Source: an uncultured archaeon A07HN63
GTDB lineage: Archaea > Halobacteriota > Halobacteria > Halobacteriales > Haloferacaceae
Reading direction: 5' to 3'
NCBI GenBank assembly: GCA_000496215.1
Contig: KI543214.1
Location: 110,203 to 128,286 of the forward strand
Length of the DNA stretch: 18,084 nt
In this document: positions 15,311 through 18,084 of the stretch, piece by piece
Layout of the letters: each line of letters begins with the position of its first letter
Numbering within the stretch: the stretch's first letter is position 1
Notes under the pieces: generated by a model
The model's input: the letters and a program-made list of their open reading frames with translations, nothing else
Databases searched by the model: none
What the model was told of the DNA's origin: nothing
Position numbers and translations under genes: made by a program

Positions 15311-16404
15311 ATGATCAGACACGCTGGATACCTGCTGCTGTTCGCGGTCGTAGTGGCGCTGCTCGCGCCAGCCGCGTCGCCAATCCAGCTCTCACACGTC
15401 ACCTCCGATAGCATGGAACCGACCATCGGCACAGGTGACGGCTACGTTCTCGTTCCAGCCGGCGACGTGATTCCCGGCGAGATTGTGACGTTCTACTCAG
15501 AGGAGCGCGAGGGCTACGTCACCCACCGCGTCGCTGGAACGACGACAGGCGGTTCATAACCAAGGGTGACGCCAACCCCTCGACCGATCAGGAAGCCGGC
15601 AGTCCGCCCGTTCCACGCGAGGCAATCACCGGGCAGGTGCTGACCACGTTTGGCCAACCAGTCTTGATCCCGCAACTGGGAACGGCCGTTGGACTGATTC
15701 GCGCAAACTGGAGCGTGCTGTTCGGGCTCATTGCAGCCGGCCTGCTGTTCAGCACGCTCCGAGGCGGCACCACAGGCCGCCAGACAGCCGAGCGACCTGT
15801 TCTTCGCAGCCGGCAGGTGGTTATCACGACACTCGTAATTGGCCTGCTTGCGAGTACACTGCTCGTCTCGATGGGGGCGATCCACAGCGAGTTCACCTAC
15901 CCTGTCACCGAAACCGGAGATGGAACGGCCAGACAGCTGGCTGTCGGCGAGGCGACGACCGTCGAGATGCAGGCCAGTATGTCGACGACGCCCCTGACTG
16001 CGACCTTCGTCGAGACGGACGGGATGAACGTGCTGAATATATCACGCGACGCAGCGGGTGGTGAGACGAATGCCACCGCTGGTGGGCAGACCCCAGAATC
16101 CGGGTTCCTCGGCGGACTGCGCAGCTATGTGGTCGCCACGACTGGGCTGACGATCAACGCCGAAATTCCCGGGCAGGCAGAACCGGGATCACACACGGTC
16201 GCCCTCAGCGTGTATCCGTATCCGAAAACGCTGCCGCGTGGCATACTGGCGTGGTTGCACGGGGTTCACCCGATGGTGGCGACGCTGGGTTCGGTGCTCG
16301 TCCCGTTCAGTCTGGCATATATCGGCTACTGGCTCGTGGTTGATCCGTCGACGCCGCTGCGAGCGTCCCGACGCCGATGGCTCCAACGGATGGGTGATCG
16401 GTGA
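15311..16404 (+). pseudogene. ER/archaeal-type signal peptidase fused to a membrane domain, frameshifted
   Basis: The first frame (15311-15559) has a membrane helix, then SDSMEPTI with catalytic Ser34, and EGYVTHRV with His72. It stops after AGTTTGGS. One base over, the DNA reads FITKGDANPSTDQ, with the Asp expected for the Ser-His-Asp machinery of Sec11-like peptidases, and stays open to TGA at 16402-16404. One missing T in GGCGGTT-CATAACC (15549-15556) explains the break. Restored length is 364 residues. After the catalytic part come two helices (WSVLFGLIAAGLLFSTL; VVITTLVIGLLASTLLVSM), an outer beta-rich domain of about 130 residues and a last helix (VATLGSVLVPFSLAYIGYWL). The peptidase should release the two neighbouring surface proteins. 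Its stop overlaps the next start (TGATG). Confidence 0.85.
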
Positions 16405-17219
16405 TGGGCCGCAGGCGTCGCTCCCGTCAGCGCGGCACCGGCGGACGCAGCCCGTGGGTAATCATCGGCTTGGTCGCTCTCGTCGTGATCGGCGCGTTCG
16501 GGGGCGGTGTCGATACCAGCAGTGTCGCGTTCACGAGCGCGGCAAGCGACCGCGGCGCGTCAGTTGACGTGGCGAGTGATGACAGCGGACTCCTTGGAAT
16601 CAACGTCGCTGGGAGTGTCACTGCTGGCAGTGCGAGCCAGCTCGTCACTGTGGCGAACAATCTCAGTCAGACACTGAGTGTCGATGTTGCCTCCTCGGCC
16701 AGCCTGTCAAACAGTCAGGCGACACTCGGCCCCAGTGAGTCGCTGACAACAGATGCGACGGTCAGCTGTACATCGCCGCCGAGCGAGTTGGAGCTGACGA
16801 TCACCGCAAGCGCTGACGGACAGTTCAGCGGTGTTGCAAGCCGCTCTGTGCCGGTCGATACGAGCAACTGTGCGGACTCCACACTCGGCTTTGGGAGACT
16901 CGACATCGTCGATCAAACGACGAGTGGAAAGGGCGGCAAAGCGGAGTACGCTGTTACTTACAGTCTTGAAGGCGACACCACGTCGTTTACCAACGTGAGT
17001 GTCGACTTCGAGAACCTGAATGAGAAACGAAGCGGCATCATTACGCAGTCGTCGAATTCACAGAGCGACACGGTCAACTTCGAAAGCGGGGGCCGGAGGA
17101 ACAACGAACGCTACAATATCACGGTGCGGTTGTTTGACGACACCGGAGAAATCCAAAGCGAACAGGTCGTGGTTACGGATACCGCCGACGGCAGTGGCAC
17201 GGTCTACTCTGCGTCGTAA
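16404..17219 (+). CDS. Second secreted surface protein with SipW-dependent-type N-terminus
   Basis: 271 residues from ATG at 16404, which shares its A with the upstream stop (TGATG), so translation is coupled to the peptidase gene. An Arg-rich start (GRRRRSRQR) precedes one hydrophobic helix (about 18-36). The block at 43-66 begins FTSAASDRGASVDVASDD and ends GLLGI, matching the block of the first surface protein at 12 of 24 positions. The remainder is Ser/Thr/Asn-rich and beta-like, with one cysteine pair (in SCTSP and SNCAD) that could form a disulfide. A second beta-rich part runs from LGFGRLDIVDQ to the C-terminus. There are several N-x-S/T sequons. It may be a minor subunit, anchor or capping protein for the first surface protein; this is inference. 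Confidence 0.8.
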   Translation: MGRRRRSRQRGTGGRSPWVIIGLVALVVIGAFGGGVDTSSVAFTSAASDRGASVDVASDDSGLLGINVAGSVTAGSASQLVTVANNLSQTLSVDVASSASLSNSQATLGPSESLTTDATVSCTSPPSELELTITASADGQFSGVASRSVPVDTSNCADSTLGFGRLDIVDQTTSGKGGKAEYAVTYSLEGDTTSFTNVSVDFENLNEKRSGIITQSSNSQSDTVNFESGGRRNNERYNITVRLFDDTGEIQSEQVVVTDTADGSGTVYSAS

Positions 17220-17535
17220 GCGTATTCAGAAGAAGACGTTTGCGGGACGGTAGTTTCGGTACGTTGGTCGTGAGTGTTCGTTGGAGTGAGTAACGACTGC
17301 CAGCTTGTCGAAAGTGAGATAGTTCCTATCAAAGAGGGCGAAACAACGGTATCTATCTCAAAATTGGAAAATCGGCCCTGTGCAATATATAGCGGTTACA
17401 TCGTCTAAAGTACTTCCTGAGAAAATCCAGAGCGTGCTGTTTCATTGTTCACAAGAGTAGTTCTATAGACGTCTAAGAGGATAATCAAAAACAAGACCCC
17501 GTACGTGCAGACTTCAGCATGTATTCGCCCTAATC
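17220..17535. other. AT-rich intergenic region between convergent genes
   Basis: About 316 bases between the second surface protein (plus) and the histidine kinase (minus). Base composition falls sharply compared with the left side. Apart from one short protein-like frame (17286-17408, listed separately) nothing recognisable was found; no clear hairpin-T terminator is present. Confidence 0.45.
17286..17408 (+). CDS. Doubtful 40-residue ORF or gene remnant, GTG start
   Basis: From GTG at 17286 the frame reads SNDCQLVESEIVPIKEGE, then TTVSISKLENRPCAIYSGYIV and TAA. The composition (acidic, alternating hydrophobic, low in Arg) looks like real protein, unlike the usual shadow frames. There is no clear promoter or ribosome site, the start is not ATG, and I recognise no family. 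It could be a small protein, a fragment of a larger lost gene, or chance in AT-rich DNA. Confidence 0.2.
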   Translation: MSNDCQLVESEIVPIKEGETTVSISKLENRPCAIYSGYIV

Positions 17536-18084
17536 TCAACGTGCTTTCGGAAGTTCCACAAGAAATACTGCCCCTTCCGGATCATTATCTTCGATCCACA
17601 CTTCACCGCCGTAACTAGTGACAAGCGTTGCTACGAGATACAGTCCCATCCCGGTTCCAGGGCTCTTCAGCCCCTGTTCTCCTTTTCCAAAGACGGCCTC
17701 TTTCTGGCTATCAGGGATGCCCGGCCCATTATCTGCGATCTGGACGGTCACCGTTCCCATATCTTCAGTTACTGCAATGTCAATCTCAATATCTTCTTTG
17801 TCATTGTGACGAACAGCATTTTTCAATATATTAAAGAACACAGATGAGAGCATCTCAGTAGCGGCAACTTGAATCGAAGGAATCGATGTTTCATGATTCA
17901 CAGATACCTCTGGATACGATGAATTTATTTCACTACTTTCTCTGGTTAAAACGGTTTGTAGATCTACATACTCGGCGTCGGCTTGATTTGAAAGCATTAC
18001 ATCGGCTAACTCCCGTGCGGTCTCAGTGGTTTCGACTGCATGGCTAACACTCTCGTTAATCGTTTCATGAATTCTTGATTGTCT
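17536..18084 (-). CDS. Sensor histidine kinase, C-terminal part (5' end outside window)
   Basis: 182 codons are visible before the stop; the frame is open to the right edge (RQSRIHETINESV at the border), so the sensor part and probably the phosphoacceptor histidine are missing. The visible start is a helical dimerisation segment (SHAVETTETARELADVML), followed by the ATP-binding domain. This has N-box FFNILKNAVRHND, G1 box IADNGPGIPD, F-box VFGKGEQG and G2 box GTGMGLYLVATLV, ending WIEDNDPEGAVFLVELPKA. All ATP-binding motifs are intact. The stimulus and the response regulator are unknown. The DNA is much richer in A/T and in codons such as AAT, ATT and TTA/TCA than purB or mtaB, hinting at a different history. 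Confidence 0.92.
   Translation of the reverse strand, partial: RQSRIHETINESVSHAVETTETARELADVMLSNQADAEYVDLQTVLTRESSEINSSYPEVSVNHETSIPSIQVAATEMLSSVFFNILKNAVRHNDKEDIEIDIAVTEDMGTVTVQIADNGPGIPDSQKEAVFGKGEQGLKSPGTGMGLYLVATLVTSYGGEVWIEDNDPEGAVFLVELPKAR

Overview
The window reads as chromosomal DNA from a haloarchaeon (class Halobacteria). The predicted proteins are strongly acidic, secreted proteins carry twin-arginine plus lipobox signals, several genes look leaderless with a TATA-like box about 28 bases before the ATG, and purine synthesis uses a fused PurN-PurH1 protein without an IMP cyclohydrolase domain. The genus cannot be told from the sequence. GC is high over the core genes and visibly lower at 1284-2057 and from about 17300 to the right end.

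Layout. 1-1283 (minus): 5' part of a lipoprotein substrate-binding protein of a branched-chain-amino-acid-type ABC transporter. 1284-2057: no gene, AT-rich, with one possible structured element. 2058-2130 (minus): tRNA-Gly(UCC). 2217-5503 (minus): TrxB-like reductase, Trm9-like methyltransferase and purB, the last two overlapping by four bases. 5654-7235 (plus): purN-purH1 fusion, broken by two single-base losses. 7314-9644 (minus): DUF3179 lipoprotein with an internal TGA, an overlapping membrane protein with a CCGP motif, and kptA. 9792-11338 (plus): small PLDc_N membrane protein, thermonuclease lipoprotein, and a stand-alone Cas4-like protein whose nuclease motif looks degraded. 11321-12664 (minus): MtaB-type tRNA methylthiotransferase. 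12804-14057 (plus): SlyD-like FKBP with a GGM-repeat tail, then a small membrane protein. 14058-14646: no convincing gene. 14647-17219 (plus): a three-gene surface-protein cluster. 17536-18084 (minus): C-terminal part of a sensor histidine kinase, AT-rich.

How the genes fit together. purB and purNH diverge from a shared 150-base region and supply purine synthesis. Three separate genes (Trm9-like, KptA, MtaB-like) act on tRNA. The most notable accessory block is 14647-17219. Two secreted proteins share a block of 24 residues just after the signal helix, and flank an ER/archaeal-type (Ser-His-Asp) signal peptidase fused to a large membrane domain. This resembles SipW/TasA-camelysin systems and the archaeal bundling pili, so a dedicated peptidase exporting two filament or matrix subunits is a reasonable hypothesis.

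Caution on sequence quality. Three single-base losses are clear (two in purNH, one in the signal peptidase), a fourth is likely (small membrane protein at 13804), and there is one in-frame TGA (DUF3179). The losses all have the same sign and lie at or near short runs of one base. Consensus errors explain this better than decay of so many unrelated genes, but the sequence alone cannot decide.
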